Shown here: positions 54,794-63,598 of the stretch, piece by piece | How positions within the stretch are numbered: the first letter of the stretch is position 1 | How the letters are laid out: the number at the start of each line of letters is the position of its first letter | Origin: Thermosynechococcus vestitus BP-1 | GTDB taxonomy: Bacteria > Cyanobacteriota > Cyanobacteriia > Thermosynechococcales > Thermosynechococcaceae | Assembly: GCF_000011345.1 (NCBI RefSeq) | Contig: NC_004113.1 | Location: forward strand, 248,001 to 312,000 | DNA: 64,000 nt | Reading direction: 5' to 3' | The notes under the pieces: model-generated | The model's database searches: none | What the model saw: only the letters and a program-made list of their open reading frames with translations | Told to the model about the DNA's origin: nothing | Position numbers and translations under genes: made by a program

Positions 54794-55453
54794 TTAGAAC
54801 AAGGTTTTTTCGGCTTCCCCTTTGATCCGCTGCTCAAGCCATGCTTGGCGATAGGTGAGTTCTAATTCATTGCCAGTGCGACGAAAAATTTGTGCCTGCT
54901 GCAAGAGAAAAGCTTGAAAGAGCCGCTGAAAGGCAAGGGCAATAATCGCGATCACCAAGCCAGATGCGGTACTAATTAAGGCCTCACTAATGCCCAGACC
55001 CACGCCCAGGGTTGCGGGTGTGCCAATATCTCCCAAGCGAATAGAACTGAGGGCACTAATTAGACCGAGCACCGTTCCCAACAAACCCAGGAGAGGTGCC
55101 ATTGTAATCGTTGCCTCTAGGACCTTTTCGCCTCGCCGCATGGCACTCAGTTCCTCATCAGCCGCAGCCTCTAGAGCCAAGCGAAAGATTTCTGGGTTGG
55201 TGTCAATCAGTTGTAAAGGAGTGTAGAGGAAGCGCCCAATGGGTTGATCACAGGCATTGGCTGCTAGCTCAAGCGCTTCTTGCCAATCGTGGCGAGCGGC
55301 ATCCAGAATTTGCTCTGCCAGTTTGGTTTCTCCTCGGAGAACCATGCCCCAAAACCAAAGCCGCTCAAAAATGGTGCCTAAGGTCAAGATCGAGAGGATC
55401 AGTAGTGGCCACATGGCCAGGCCACCACGGTTAAAAATTTCAGCGATATTCAC
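54794..55453 (-). CDS. exbB: ExbB/TolQ/MotA-type proton channel subunit
   Basis: The ~219-aa membrane protein (NIAEIFNRGGLAMWPLLILSILTLGTIFERLWFW...) has a first span near residues 14-34 and the family pair of spans around EATITMAPLLGLLGTVLGLISALSSI and ISEALISTASGLVIAIIALAFQRLFQ. It would use the proton gradient to energise outer-membrane transport with ExbD and TonB. The start is GTG 55453; the open frame extends to 55651 but the upstream part is not family-like. No exbD follows. Confidence 0.88.
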   Translation of the reverse strand: MNIAEIFNRGGLAMWPLLILSILTLGTIFERLWFWGMVLRGETKLAEQILDAARHDWQEALELAANACDQPIGRFLYTPLQLIDTNPEIFRLALEAAADEELSAMRRGEKVLEATITMAPLLGLLGTVLGLISALSSIRLGDIGTPATLGVGLGISEALISTASGLVIAIIALAFQRLFQAFLLQQAQIFRRTGNELELTYRQAWLEQRIKGEAEKTLF

Positions 55454-55611
55454 GATCGATTCCCTGTTAGAGCATCCGAGGTTTAGTATAGTCCAGCCCG
55501 TAGCAGTAATTGTTTCCCAAATTCTGGCAAAGCGCACTGCCAAGGGTCTTGAACCATTGTCTTTGCTGCCCTGTCTAAATAGGTGATTACGTTCATGGAG
55601 CGATACCTCGC

Positions 55612-56217
55612 ATGAGTGTATCTTTATCCCTATCAGCGGCAACCGCATCAACGGCTATCGTCACCCAATCCCCAGTGAACGATCCCGATCGCCCCCTGAT
55701 TGAGCAGTGCCTTGCCGGGCATCCCAAGGGCTTTCGGGAGCTGTATCAACGCCATCAGCAACGGGTGCGATCGCTCCTCTTTCAACTGTGCGGCGCGGTT
55801 GCCCTTGATGATTTGGTGCAGGAGGTTTTCCTGCGGGCATGGAAAGGGCTAAAGGGTCTCAAACACGAGGCCAAGTTTTCCACATGGCTCTATCGCATTG
55901 CCTGGAATGTGGCGTGTGACTATCGCCGCCAACTGGCAACGCGTAAATCCCGACATCAGCAATACCTTGACCAACAGCAGCCATTCACCACTGCACCTGA
56001 TCTGCGGCAATTGCACTATGAAGATTTGGTACAGCGAGGGTTGGCGACATTGCCCCTAGAGTATCGCAGCATTTTGGTCATGCACGATCTCCAGGGCTTA
56101 CCCCAAAAAGAAATTGCTGAAATTCTGAACATTCCAGTGGGTACTGTAAAATCCCGCCTCTTTCGCGCCCGTGGTAGCTTGCGGACGTTCTTTACTGAAG
56201 CCGGAGTCAGCCTATGA
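55612..56217 (+). CDS. ECF-type RNA polymerase sigma factor
   Basis: The 201-aa factor has sigma region 2 (RPLIEQCLAGHPKGFRELYQRHQQRVRSLLFQLCGAVALDDLVQEVFLRAWKGLKGLKHEAKFSTWLYRIAWNVACDYRRQ) and region 4 (LPLEYRSILVMHDLQGLPQKEIAEILNIPVGTVKSRLFRARGSLRTF) and no region 3, as in extracytoplasmic function sigmas. The stop overlaps the next gene by 4 nt; that gene encodes a single-span protein likely to be its anti-sigma factor. Confidence 0.93.
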   Translation: MSVSLSLSAATASTAIVTQSPVNDPDRPLIEQCLAGHPKGFRELYQRHQQRVRSLLFQLCGAVALDDLVQEVFLRAWKGLKGLKHEAKFSTWLYRIAWNVACDYRRQLATRKSRHQQYLDQQQPFTTAPDLRQLHYEDLVQRGLATLPLEYRSILVMHDLQGLPQKEIAEILNIPVGTVKSRLFRARGSLRTFFTEAGVSL

Positions 56218-56537
56218 AACGTGAACCGCCACCTACCGAGGATACAAATTTGGTTAAGTTTTTGCAGACCTATGCGGGCACGCCCCCGCCACCCCCTCCC
56301 GATTTGCAGGAGCGCATTATCAAAGCAGCAGTGCAACAGCACAATTGGCACAAACGCTGTTGGCGACTAGGCTATTTCCTTGGCGTGGGAGCGATCGCCA
56401 CCACTGCCGCCAGTGTGTGGTTCCTCAAACCCACTGCTCAAGTGGCGGAGCAGAGACCGGCCGATGGCCTAGAAACCTTCATTGCCAGCAACTGGCAAGA
56501 CCTCTTTGAGAGTGCGGAACCTGCCCTTTTCGAGTAA
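56214..56537 (+). CDS. probable membrane anti-sigma factor
   Basis: The 107-aa protein has a cytoplasmic N-terminal segment of ~50 residues with a Pro stretch (GTPPPPPPDLQERIIKAAVQ), one membrane span (~residues 52-68, YFLGVGAIATTAASVWFL) and a short periplasmic tail. It starts inside the ECF sigma stop (ATGA overlap), the classic sigma/anti-sigma arrangement. No zinc (HxxxCxxC) anti-sigma motif is present, so the role rests on context. Confidence 0.65.
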   Translation: MKREPPPTEDTNLVKFLQTYAGTPPPPPPDLQERIIKAAVQQHNWHKRCWRLGYFLGVGAIATTAASVWFLKPTAQVAEQRPADGLETFIASNWQDLFESAEPALFE

Positions 56538-56620
56538 ATCCTCTTGGACTGATTGACTGTATTTTTTGTTTTTTTCTGTTTTTTATTCTTTTGTAAACTT
56601 TTGACAGAGGAGAACCAGCC

Positions 56621-57049
56621 ATGTTGAAACAATCCCTTGCTACCCTTTTGCTCTGTAGCACCCTCAGTCCCTTGGCGGTTGTCTTGCCCACCTTGGCCGG
56701 TCCGGGTGACGGTGGCATGGGGTGGGGCGCCAAAGTAGAGAATCTCAATCTCACCCCTGAACAACGCCAAAACCTACAGGCGATACGGCAGCGATATCAA
56801 AGCCAAATCGAGGAAACCCGCACCCAACTGCGCACTGCTAAAGATGAACTGCGGCGGCTAATGGCCAGCAATGCCAGCGATGAGCAAATCCGCGCCAAAC
56901 ATGCCCAAGTGCAACAGCTGCAGCAGAAACTAGCCACATTGCGGTTTGAAAGCATGCTGGCCACACGGAAAATTTTGACTCCTGAGCAGCGCCAAGCCCT
57001 GGCAGAACGCATGCAAAACCGTCAGGGTCAACGGCGACTAGAGCGCTAG
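56621..57049 (+). CDS. Spy/CpxP/CnrX-like periplasmic protein
   Basis: The 142-aa protein has a signal peptide (residues ~1-26) followed by a helical hairpin with two LTPEQRQ motifs (NLTPEQRQNLQAIRQRYQSQIEETRTQLRTAKDELRRLM..., ILTPEQRQALAERMQ), the LTxxQ pattern of Spy, CpxP and ZraP chaperones and the sensor CnrX. It lies 83 nt after the anti-sigma-like gene and before a strong terminator, completing a sigma / anti-sigma / periplasmic-sensor unit. Confidence 0.82.
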   Translation: MLKQSLATLLLCSTLSPLAVVLPTLAGPGDGGMGWGAKVENLNLTPEQRQNLQAIRQRYQSQIEETRTQLRTAKDELRRLMASNASDEQIRAKHAQVQQLQQKLATLRFESMLATRKILTPEQRQALAERMQNRQGQRRLER

Positions 57050-57082
57050 GCAACTGTTTTATAGGGCTTTGAGCCCTATTGG

Positions 57083-57116
57083 CGGTCAGGGCATCAGGCT
57101 CTGGCCGTTTTATTTT
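57083..57116 (+). terminator. terminator after the Spy-like gene
   Basis: A 10-bp stem (CGGTCAGGGC with GCTCTGGCCG, two G-T pairs) and ATCAG loop precede TTTTATTTT. A second perfect hairpin ATAGGGCT-TTG-AGCCCTAT (57061-57079) lies just upstream. Confidence 0.88.
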
Positions 57117-57240
57117 GATTGTTTTGATTAGTCAAAATCTATGATTGCCTTAATAAAAATTAAAAAATACCAAAATCAACTATTCTGTACTTTGTGTAAT
57201 AGTGAGTTTAAATCAGTCGAAAAAAACTGCTCAAGGGACT

Positions 57241-59889
57241 ATGGAAGCGCCAAATCTCGTCTACCGGAAATTTCAGGCTGCGAGAGACATCGCCCAAGGG
57301 TTCAAAGGTCAGTGGCAGCAATTCTCGGAGCGGTTTATCGATTGCCTTGAGCAGACCCACAAGGCGGGGCAGGTGGAGGCAGGCTTTCTCCAGCAATGCA
57401 AAGCTGACATTGCAGCACTTCACTCAAGTTTAGAAGAGGCGTTACAGGCACTCAACGCAAGGCTAGACAGCCCCCTACTCACCCTTGCCACCACCGGTAC
57501 GACTAGCAGCGGCAAAAGTACCCTTGTCAACTTCCTCTGTGGTGCTGAACTTCTCCCTGTTGCCGTCAGTGAAATGAGCGCCGGCACCGTTACCCTTGAG
57601 GATGGCGACGTCCCCTCCCTGACCATTGCAGCCACACCGGGGGCCCTTTGGGAATGCGGCACTTGGGAAAACATTAGTGCAGCCACCATCTATGACAAGC
57701 TAGAGGAGGCAATGCAACAGTACCTAGACACCAAGGACAGGAACCCTTCCCTAGCGCCCCCCAAAGCCAACATCACCTACCCCATCCAGTTTCTGCGGCA
57801 GCATCGGCACCAGTTGGGCCTGCCCCCTCAAACTCGTGTTCAGCTCCTTGACCTGCCCGGCTTTGCCTATGTGGGGGATGAGCGGAATGCCCAGATTATC
57901 CGTGAGCAATGTCGGCAGGCGCTATGCCTTGTCACCTACAACAGCGCTGAAACGGACGCCAAGAAAACCGAACAACTCCTTGAGGAAGTGGTGATCCAAG
58001 TCAAAAACCTAGGGGGGTCCCCGGCACGGATGCTCTTTGTCCTCAATCGCATTGATGTGTTTCAGGAGGATAAAGACCCCCAGAAGTCGGAACAGCGCTT
58101 TGTGAGCAAGACCGTTGGCCAGATCAAAGATAAGCTTAAAGAGAAGTTGCCGGAGCATGAGGAGGCGATTGAGACGCTGAAGGTGCTGAAGCTGAGTGCC
58201 CGGGCGGCTTTGTATAGTCAACTCATCCAGCAAAGCGTAGGGGAAGAACGAGCAAAGATTTGTGAGCGAGTGGACCAACAGCACCAAGTGTTAATTGGCA
58301 AAGGCATTTTAGAAGACTTGCCCCGTAATCCAGCGAAATGGACTGATCACGATTGCCAGCGGGTGGCAGAGAGTCTGTGGGAAAATTCCTATGGTCAAGA
58401 ACTCTTTAAGGAACTGGTTGAGCAAGTTCAACAGCACTTTCCCGAGCTCGTCATTCCCCAAATTGTGGCGGACTTCAACGAGGGTGCAGTAAATAAGGTT
58501 CTAGAGTGGTGTACCCAAGAGGTCCATGCCATCTGCAACAGTATAGAAGAGAAGTATCGCCAAGAGTGTGAGAGGCTAGAGGAGACTGGGGTTCAACTTT
58601 CAGAGAAACTACGACGAGCAGGGGAAAACCTGAAGGTACCTTTTGAGGAGATGAAAGAGCTCATTACCAGCCATTCACCCATTACCAACCATTCGATTGT
58701 GTTATTAGAACCTATTATGCTCGAATTTATTGGAAATAAAGAACAAACTGAGTGCGAACCCGAAGTTGATGATAATGATGATGATGAGTGGTCGGATAAA
58801 ATACGGCAATGGCGCGATAAAATACAGCAATGGCATAGTCAGGTTGATGATGAGTGGAGGGATAAAATAAAGCTAGATGAAGAAATATTACCTCTGATAT
58901 ACACTTGGAGACGTGAGGTATTCAGCTCAATTGACAAACTACTAGAGCAAGTTTACCTTTCTATACAAGATGGCAAGGTCGATTTTTCAGCGGATGTGAA
59001 CCTTAAGCAGTTGCCACCCCCTGACCAGAAATACGTGCAGGAACTTGAGGAAAAATTAAGAGAGTTCATTGAATTCATCAACGCTATAGATTGTAACTGT
59101 GCAGACGTCGCTGAACAAGGAATGACCATTCGGCAAGAGCCCCAGAAAGATACCAAAATTATCCACTTTCAGTCCATCATCCAAGATATCCAAAAGCGTC
59201 TTAGTGAGGTTGTCAAAGTTCTTGTCAAAAGTGTCCTAGCTCGTGAGCAGGGTCGTATTTACGACGCCCTGAGCCTCTTATTTAGAAACCATTTAGAATA
59301 CCTACAGGAGAGTGCTCAGAGAATTGCCCCAGAGCTTGGGATTCAGTTCCCGATGAGTACTTTAAGTCAAGTTCAGAAAGAACTCAATTGGGGCATCTCT
59401 CTAGAAAAAGCCTTTTCTCCAGAAGCAAAAGAGGCGACATGGACCGCTACTGAAAGAAGGAAAACAAGACCTTGGTGGCTGCTCTGGTTGTTCGAAATAG
59501 AAACAAAAGTAACTGTACAAAAGTCTGGCTTAGAGCTTGAAGTTCCCAGCATGGCAAAGCTCTGTGAAGACTGGAGCGCTGCCTGTAAAAATCGGGTGTA
59601 TGAGTGCTTATGGCCTGCATATCTTGATTGGTTTGTAGAGCAAACCAATTTGCTCACAGAACAAGCGAATGAATATCAGCAAGCGGTACTAGAGCGCTAT
59701 CGCTCTAAATTAAGCGAATGCCACCAAGCGCTCAGCATAGATTATGAAACCCGCAAGCAGTTTTGGGAGCTAATGCACACAAGTGTGGCCGAGCTAGAAC
59801 AAGAGCGACCTTCTTGGGATAAGATTAAGCAGTCTGAAAATGCTGGAGTAACGTCCGTTGAGCTAAACGCTGAAACTAGCTCAGTATAG
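57241..59889 (+). CDS. dynamin-like GTPase
   Basis: The 882-aa protein (from ATG 57241, preceded by AAGGGA; a GTG at 57202 would add 13 residues) has a GTPase domain in residues ~70-290: G1 TGTTSSGKSTLVN, a G2-like Thr in MSAGTVTLED, G3 LLDLPGFAYVGDERN and G4 LNRID. The remaining ~550 residues are helical with coiled-coil character and an acidic insert (EVDDNDDDEW). WWLLWLF near residue 745 could touch a membrane. Bacterial dynamin-like proteins remodel membranes or act in defence. The 3' half is AT-richer than its neighbours, suggesting horizontal origin. Confidence 0.85.
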   Translation: MEAPNLVYRKFQAARDIAQGFKGQWQQFSERFIDCLEQTHKAGQVEAGFLQQCKADIAALHSSLEEALQALNARLDSPLLTLATTGTTSSGKSTLVNFLCGAELLPVAVSEMSAGTVTLEDGDVPSLTIAATPGALWECGTWENISAATIYDKLEEAMQQYLDTKDRNPSLAPPKANITYPIQFLRQHRHQLGLPPQTRVQLLDLPGFAYVGDERNAQIIREQCRQALCLVTYNSAETDAKKTEQLLEEVVIQVKNLGGSPARMLFVLNRIDVFQEDKDPQKSEQRFVSKTVGQIKDKLKEKLPEHEEAIETLKVLKLSARAALYSQLIQQSVGEERAKICERVDQQHQVLIGKGILEDLPRNPAKWTDHDCQRVAESLWENSYGQELFKELVEQVQQHFPELVIPQIVADFNEGAVNKVLEWCTQEVHAICNSIEEKYRQECERLEETGVQLSEKLRRAGENLKVPFEEMKELITSHSPITNHSIVLLEPIMLEFIGNKEQTECEPEVDDNDDDEWSDKIRQWRDKIQQWHSQVDDEWRDKIKLDEEILPLIYTWRREVFSSIDKLLEQVYLSIQDGKVDFSADVNLKQLPPPDQKYVQELEEKLREFIEFINAIDCNCADVAEQGMTIRQEPQKDTKIIHFQSIIQDIQKRLSEVVKVLVKSVLAREQGRIYDALSLLFRNHLEYLQESAQRIAPELGIQFPMSTLSQVQKELNWGISLEKAFSPEAKEATWTATERRKTRPWWLLWLFEIETKVTVQKSGLELEVPSMAKLCEDWSAACKNRVYECLWPAYLDWFVEQTNLLTEQANEYQQAVLERYRSKLSECHQALSIDYETRKQFWELMHTSVAELEQERPSWDKIKQSENAGVTSVELNAETSSV

Positions 59890-59928
59890 GAAATACTCGT
59901 TAATCAAAAGTGGCAGGAGGATTATTAC

Positions 59929-60405
59929 ATGTCAAAACCTTGGGGGGAGCCCCTTTGTAAACTCCTGAGATGTCAACTCCTGAGACCAAGAGCAGGTCTT
60001 TTAGGGTCTTCTAAAGTTCAGGCTTCTATTGCTTTAATTCTCCAAGCAAAGTATGCACCTTCTCTTAAGGAAAATCGAACCATTCATGAACTAAAACTAG
60101 ATGAACTTTTAGGATACATTGACAAGGCAGCCTACTATTTGGTTGTGAGAACTCAAGAGATAGATAACATCGAGAAAAATTTAAATTTATCTCTTGGGAA
60201 ATTGGATGATAAGGTATATGAACAAGATATTTACCTGCGCATAGACATCGATCGAGTTCCTGAGGAAATATGCAATGCAAAGAGTAAGCTAGCCATCAAA
60301 TCCTTCCTTCGAAAGCATGAAAATCAATTGAAATTTAAGAATTTTAAGGTGTCCCGTTTGAAGTTAAGCCTGAGTAGCAGAGGCTTAGAAAAATTCAGTT
60401 GTTAA
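59929..60405 (+). CDS. unknown 158-aa protein linked to the dynamin-like GTPase
   Basis: ATG 59929 follows GGCAGGAGGATT, a good ribosome binding site. The product has a basic N-terminus with CKLLRCQLLRPRAG, a helical segment (LKLDELLGYIDKAAYYLVVRTQEIDNIEKNLNLSL) and a Lys-rich C-terminus. No family is recognised. It lies 39 nt after the GTPase stop and has the same AT-rich composition, so the two probably form one operon. The ~200 bp after it hold no gene that I can support. Confidence 0.65.
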   Translation: MSKPWGEPLCKLLRCQLLRPRAGLLGSSKVQASIALILQAKYAPSLKENRTIHELKLDELLGYIDKAAYYLVVRTQEIDNIEKNLNLSLGKLDDKVYEQDIYLRIDIDRVPEEICNAKSKLAIKSFLRKHENQLKFKNFKVSRLKLSLSSRGLEKFSC

Positions 60406-60608
60406 CAGCTAGTGGCAGCGCTATGGCATCGCCCCTGGGGAGACTGCAGAAACTAGACCTGGCCGCCCCTCCCATGCCTCTTTTTTGCAGAAAGATGGTC
60501 ATGGTGGACTACGCTATTAAAACTGGTTGCTGACCTGTTTGACAACCTCTCTGATCTTCAATTGGATAGATCTTAGATTGGATACAAGAGTCCCTCAGCA
60601 ACCTGAAA

Positions 60609-61772
60609 TTAGCCATTTTGGGGGATTAGATTCAGAATCTCTGTAGCGGCGCGATCGACGACGCCGGCAGTTCCCATGGCCGCTCGCATTTCCGCGTAGC
60701 CCGCCTGCATGGCCAATCGTTTTTCCGGGTGATCCAATAGGGCAAAAGCTGCCGCGGTGATGTTGTCAATGGTGGCGCGATCCTGTAGGAGCTCAGGGAC
60801 AATTTCTCTGCCAACCAGTAGGTTTGGAGGCGATACAAACTGGAGATTGAATTTGAGGAAGCGCTGATAAAGCCACAAACTCAGGGGATGCACACGGTAG
60901 ATGACCACTTGGGGCACATTCAAAAGCGCTGTTTCTAAATTCACTGTGCCCGATTTGGCGATCGCCAGATCCGCTGCCGCCAGCACTTGCAGTGAGTCTT
61001 CCGCAAGGGTGACGCAAATGGGATATTGCTTGAGAACTGCTTCAATGGCTGGGCGATACTGCTGCAGAGACAACGGTAACCAAAAGCGGGCTTGAGGATA
61101 GGCCTTAGCGATATTCGTGGCAGCCCCTAAAATCAGTGGCAAGAGGGATTGAATTTCCTGTTTGCGCGAAAGGGGCAATAGGGCGATCGCCAGCTCATCG
61201 GCAGCAATCCCCAGACTTTGGCGTGCCACCTCACGACTAGGGGCGGCGGCAATACGATCCAACAGCGGATGCCCGACCCACACCACATTGGCCCCGTGAC
61301 GGCGATAATAGCTGGCCTCCTCCGGAAAAATGGCTAGCAGGCGATCGCTGAGGGCAACAATCTGCTGGGTGGTCTTGAGGCCATGGGACCAGACCCACTC
61401 TTGGGGGGCAATGTAATAGACGATTGGGATGGCAAAGTGCCGCCGAATAAACTGCCCCATGGCAACATTGCCGCCAATGTAATCAATCAAAACCACCAAG
61501 TCCGGCGGATGCTGCTGTAGGTAGCGGCGAGCCTTCAGTTGCAGGGCGATCGTGGGTTTGATGAGGGGCAGGGCTTCTAGAAGTCCCACCGAGCCAATGC
61601 TCCCCGTATTAAAGAGCACCTTTGCCCCTGCGGCGGCCATGCGATCGCCCCCAAGGGCAGAAATTTCTAAGGGCATTCCCCGCTCTGCCGCCAAGCGATA
61701 GAGCGCCTTCACCAGCAGGGCACCCTGCAAATCCCCAGAGACTTCCCCCGTACTAATGAAAAGATGTGCCAT
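60609..61772 (-). CDS. lpxB: lipid-A-disaccharide synthase
   Basis: The 387-aa GT-B enzyme joins UDP-diacylglucosamine and lipid X in lipid A synthesis at the inner membrane. Family features include the N-terminal IFISTGEVSGDLQGA-type sequence (LFISTGEVSGDLQG), YYIAPQEWVWSHG, VWVGHPLLDRI, LPLSRKQEIQSLLPLILGAA and the C-terminal SGTVNLETALLNVPQVVIYRVHPLS. It begins 2 nt after gshA. Confidence 0.95.
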   Translation of the reverse strand: MAHLFISTGEVSGDLQGALLVKALYRLAAERGMPLEISALGGDRMAAAGAKVLFNTGSIGSVGLLEALPLIKPTIALQLKARRYLQQHPPDLVVLIDYIGGNVAMGQFIRRHFAIPIVYYIAPQEWVWSHGLKTTQQIVALSDRLLAIFPEEASYYRRHGANVVWVGHPLLDRIAAAPSREVARQSLGIAADELAIALLPLSRKQEIQSLLPLILGAATNIAKAYPQARFWLPLSLQQYRPAIEAVLKQYPICVTLAEDSLQVLAAADLAIAKSGTVNLETALLNVPQVVIYRVHPLSLWLYQRFLKFNLQFVSPPNLLVGREIVPELLQDRATIDNITAAAFALLDHPEKRLAMQAGYAEMRAAMGTAGVVDRAATEILNLIPQNG

Positions 61773-61774
61773 AC

Positions 61775-62914
61775 TTAGCCTTGAACCGTTGCCAGCGGCG
61801 GACAGAGTTGGTCAGCAAATTCCTGTTCATTGGCAGCCATCTCCTGCACCGCTTGGGCCATGATCTCAGGAATGGTCTGCCCCGCTGCGTATTGTGCCAA
61901 CCATTGTTGAGCTGTATTCCCTTGGCGCAGAATTTTTTTGATCGGTACCAGAAAGCAGCTAAATCCTTGGGCTTTGGCGATCGGCCACACCTCTTCATAG
62001 AGTTCTGCAATCCAAGCGGCGGCTGTGAGTTGCCGGCGATCGCGCCAGTGGGTCAACACCGCCTCAAGGCTACGTTTTGCCGCAAGCTGCTCATTCTCAT
62101 CTGCCAGTTGGGCCAAGGTCTCGCGATCGCCCCAGCGCAAAGGATCCAGGTCAGGGGTATCGAGCAATTGCAGCAGCCGCGCCTCCAGGAGAGCCGTAAT
62201 GGCCAGTAGGGCAATGGGATCCGTCACCAAATCACAAATGCGCAGTTCCAGACGGTTTAGATCGTAGGGCCGGCGATCGCCATTAGGACGCACGGCACTC
62301 CAGAGATGCCGCACATTTTGCATCGTGCCCTGTTGAAGTTGCGCCTCCGTCCACTCAATAAAGTGGGCATGGCTAGTAAATAGGGGCACTTGGGGGGGCG
62401 TTTTGGGAAAGATGGCCCAGCGGGTGGAGTGATAGCCCGTCACCTGACCATCGAGAAACGGTGAAGCAGCACTGAGGGCTAGAAACAGGGGTGCCTCCAG
62501 CCGCACAAGCCGACAGGCACGCATCAATGCCTCTGGCTCCCGCAAACCAATATTGATGTGGACACTGGCTGTCACCACCCGGGTGCCGTAGGTTTGCTCA
62601 ATGTAGGTGTGATAAGGATTCTGGGGGTCAGAACGATAAAAGCGTTGAGTGTCACCAAGACTGAGGGTGCTGCCCGGAACCAGCGTTAAGTCCCCCAAGG
62701 ATTGCAGATAGGCCCGCAGCCGAAAGCGGGGGCGCAGCAAGTCACAGAGGGCCTGATCATAGAGATACACAGGGGGCGTAGTAAATTCCACATTGCGGCT
62801 ATCGGGTTCACGCACAAACCCCGGCAAGTCTTTCACAATGCGATCCGACAATCCCACAATCTCGCCTGTGGGTTTACCCGTGTAGAGTTCAACCTCAAAG
62901 CCCTTTGACAGCAT
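61775..62914 (-). CDS. gshA: glutamate-cysteine ligase, cyanobacterial type
   Basis: The 379-aa protein begins MLSKGFEVELYTGKPTGEIVGLSDRIVKDLPGFVREPDSRNVEFTTPPV, typical of the cyanobacterial GshA family, and contains the ASVHINIGLREPEAL and RPYDLNRLELRICDLVTDP blocks. It makes gamma-glutamylcysteine, the first step of glutathione synthesis. The downstream lpxB starts 2 nt after the stop, so they share a transcript although their pathways are unrelated. Confidence 0.94.
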   Translation of the reverse strand: MLSKGFEVELYTGKPTGEIVGLSDRIVKDLPGFVREPDSRNVEFTTPPVYLYDQALCDLLRPRFRLRAYLQSLGDLTLVPGSTLSLGDTQRFYRSDPQNPYHTYIEQTYGTRVVTASVHINIGLREPEALMRACRLVRLEAPLFLALSAASPFLDGQVTGYHSTRWAIFPKTPPQVPLFTSHAHFIEWTEAQLQQGTMQNVRHLWSAVRPNGDRRPYDLNRLELRICDLVTDPIALLAITALLEARLLQLLDTPDLDPLRWGDRETLAQLADENEQLAAKRSLEAVLTHWRDRRQLTAAAWIAELYEEVWPIAKAQGFSCFLVPIKKILRQGNTAQQWLAQYAAGQTIPEIMAQAVQEMAANEQEFADQLCPPLATVQG

Positions 62915-63115
62915 GGCAGCCCCTTAACTGAGTTGGGTGAGCGGGCAACCCCGCGTAGATGGGGAGTTTTTAGCTACTTAGTCACCATACCACGCTCTCG
63001 CCCTTGCCGCATATATGAACATTCGTGAAACTGCCACTGTAAGCATAACAATAAGCACAACAATCTGATACGATAACCTGTAATGCAAACTACACTGGCC
63101 AGTAGGGGTTTTCGC

Positions 63116-63553
63116 ATGTTTGGTCAGCGGCGAGTCCAAGCGGATGTGCGTGTCGCGCGTCTCTTAGATCAATTGGGGATCCGTTACCGAGTAGATGAGG
63201 ATGGCGATTACCGTGTTATTTTTGATCTGGGTAACGGGCGATCGCAACAAGCCTTTATTGACTCGCAGACCCAACAACTGGGCAGCTACGAGATTCGCGA
63301 TGTCTGGTCAATTGGCTACATCTCCGACGGCCATCTGGACCAAGAGATAGCTAACTATCTCTTAATTGAAAATGCTACTAAGAAAATTGGCGCTTGGGAA
63401 CTACGCCCCCTTGCTAACAATAAATACATTGCTGTCTTCTGTAACAAAGTCGCCGCTGATTGCGATGCAGAAGCCCTCGATATGAGTATCCGTATTGTTT
63501 TACAGGTGGCCGACGAATTAGAGAAAATTCTTGAGGCGGGCGATCGCCTCTAG
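63116..63553 (+). CDS. YbjN-like domain protein
   Basis: The 145-aa protein (FGQRRVQADVRVARLLDQLGIRYRVDEDGDYRVIFDLGNGRSQQAFIDSQ...) resembles the YbjN / type III secretion chaperone-like fold in its alternating strand and helix pattern, with the C-terminal helix VADELEKILEAGDRL. ATG 63116 has AGGGG 7 nt upstream; ATG 63083 would add 11 residues without a ribosome binding site. Function unknown. Confidence 0.7.
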   Translation: MFGQRRVQADVRVARLLDQLGIRYRVDEDGDYRVIFDLGNGRSQQAFIDSQTQQLGSYEIRDVWSIGYISDGHLDQEIANYLLIENATKKIGAWELRPLANNKYIAVFCNKVAADCDAEALDMSIRIVLQVADELEKILEAGDRL

Positions 63554-63598
63554 TTTTGAGTTGTTCTAGCCCATCCTCAGCAATGGTCGCCATCTAGG

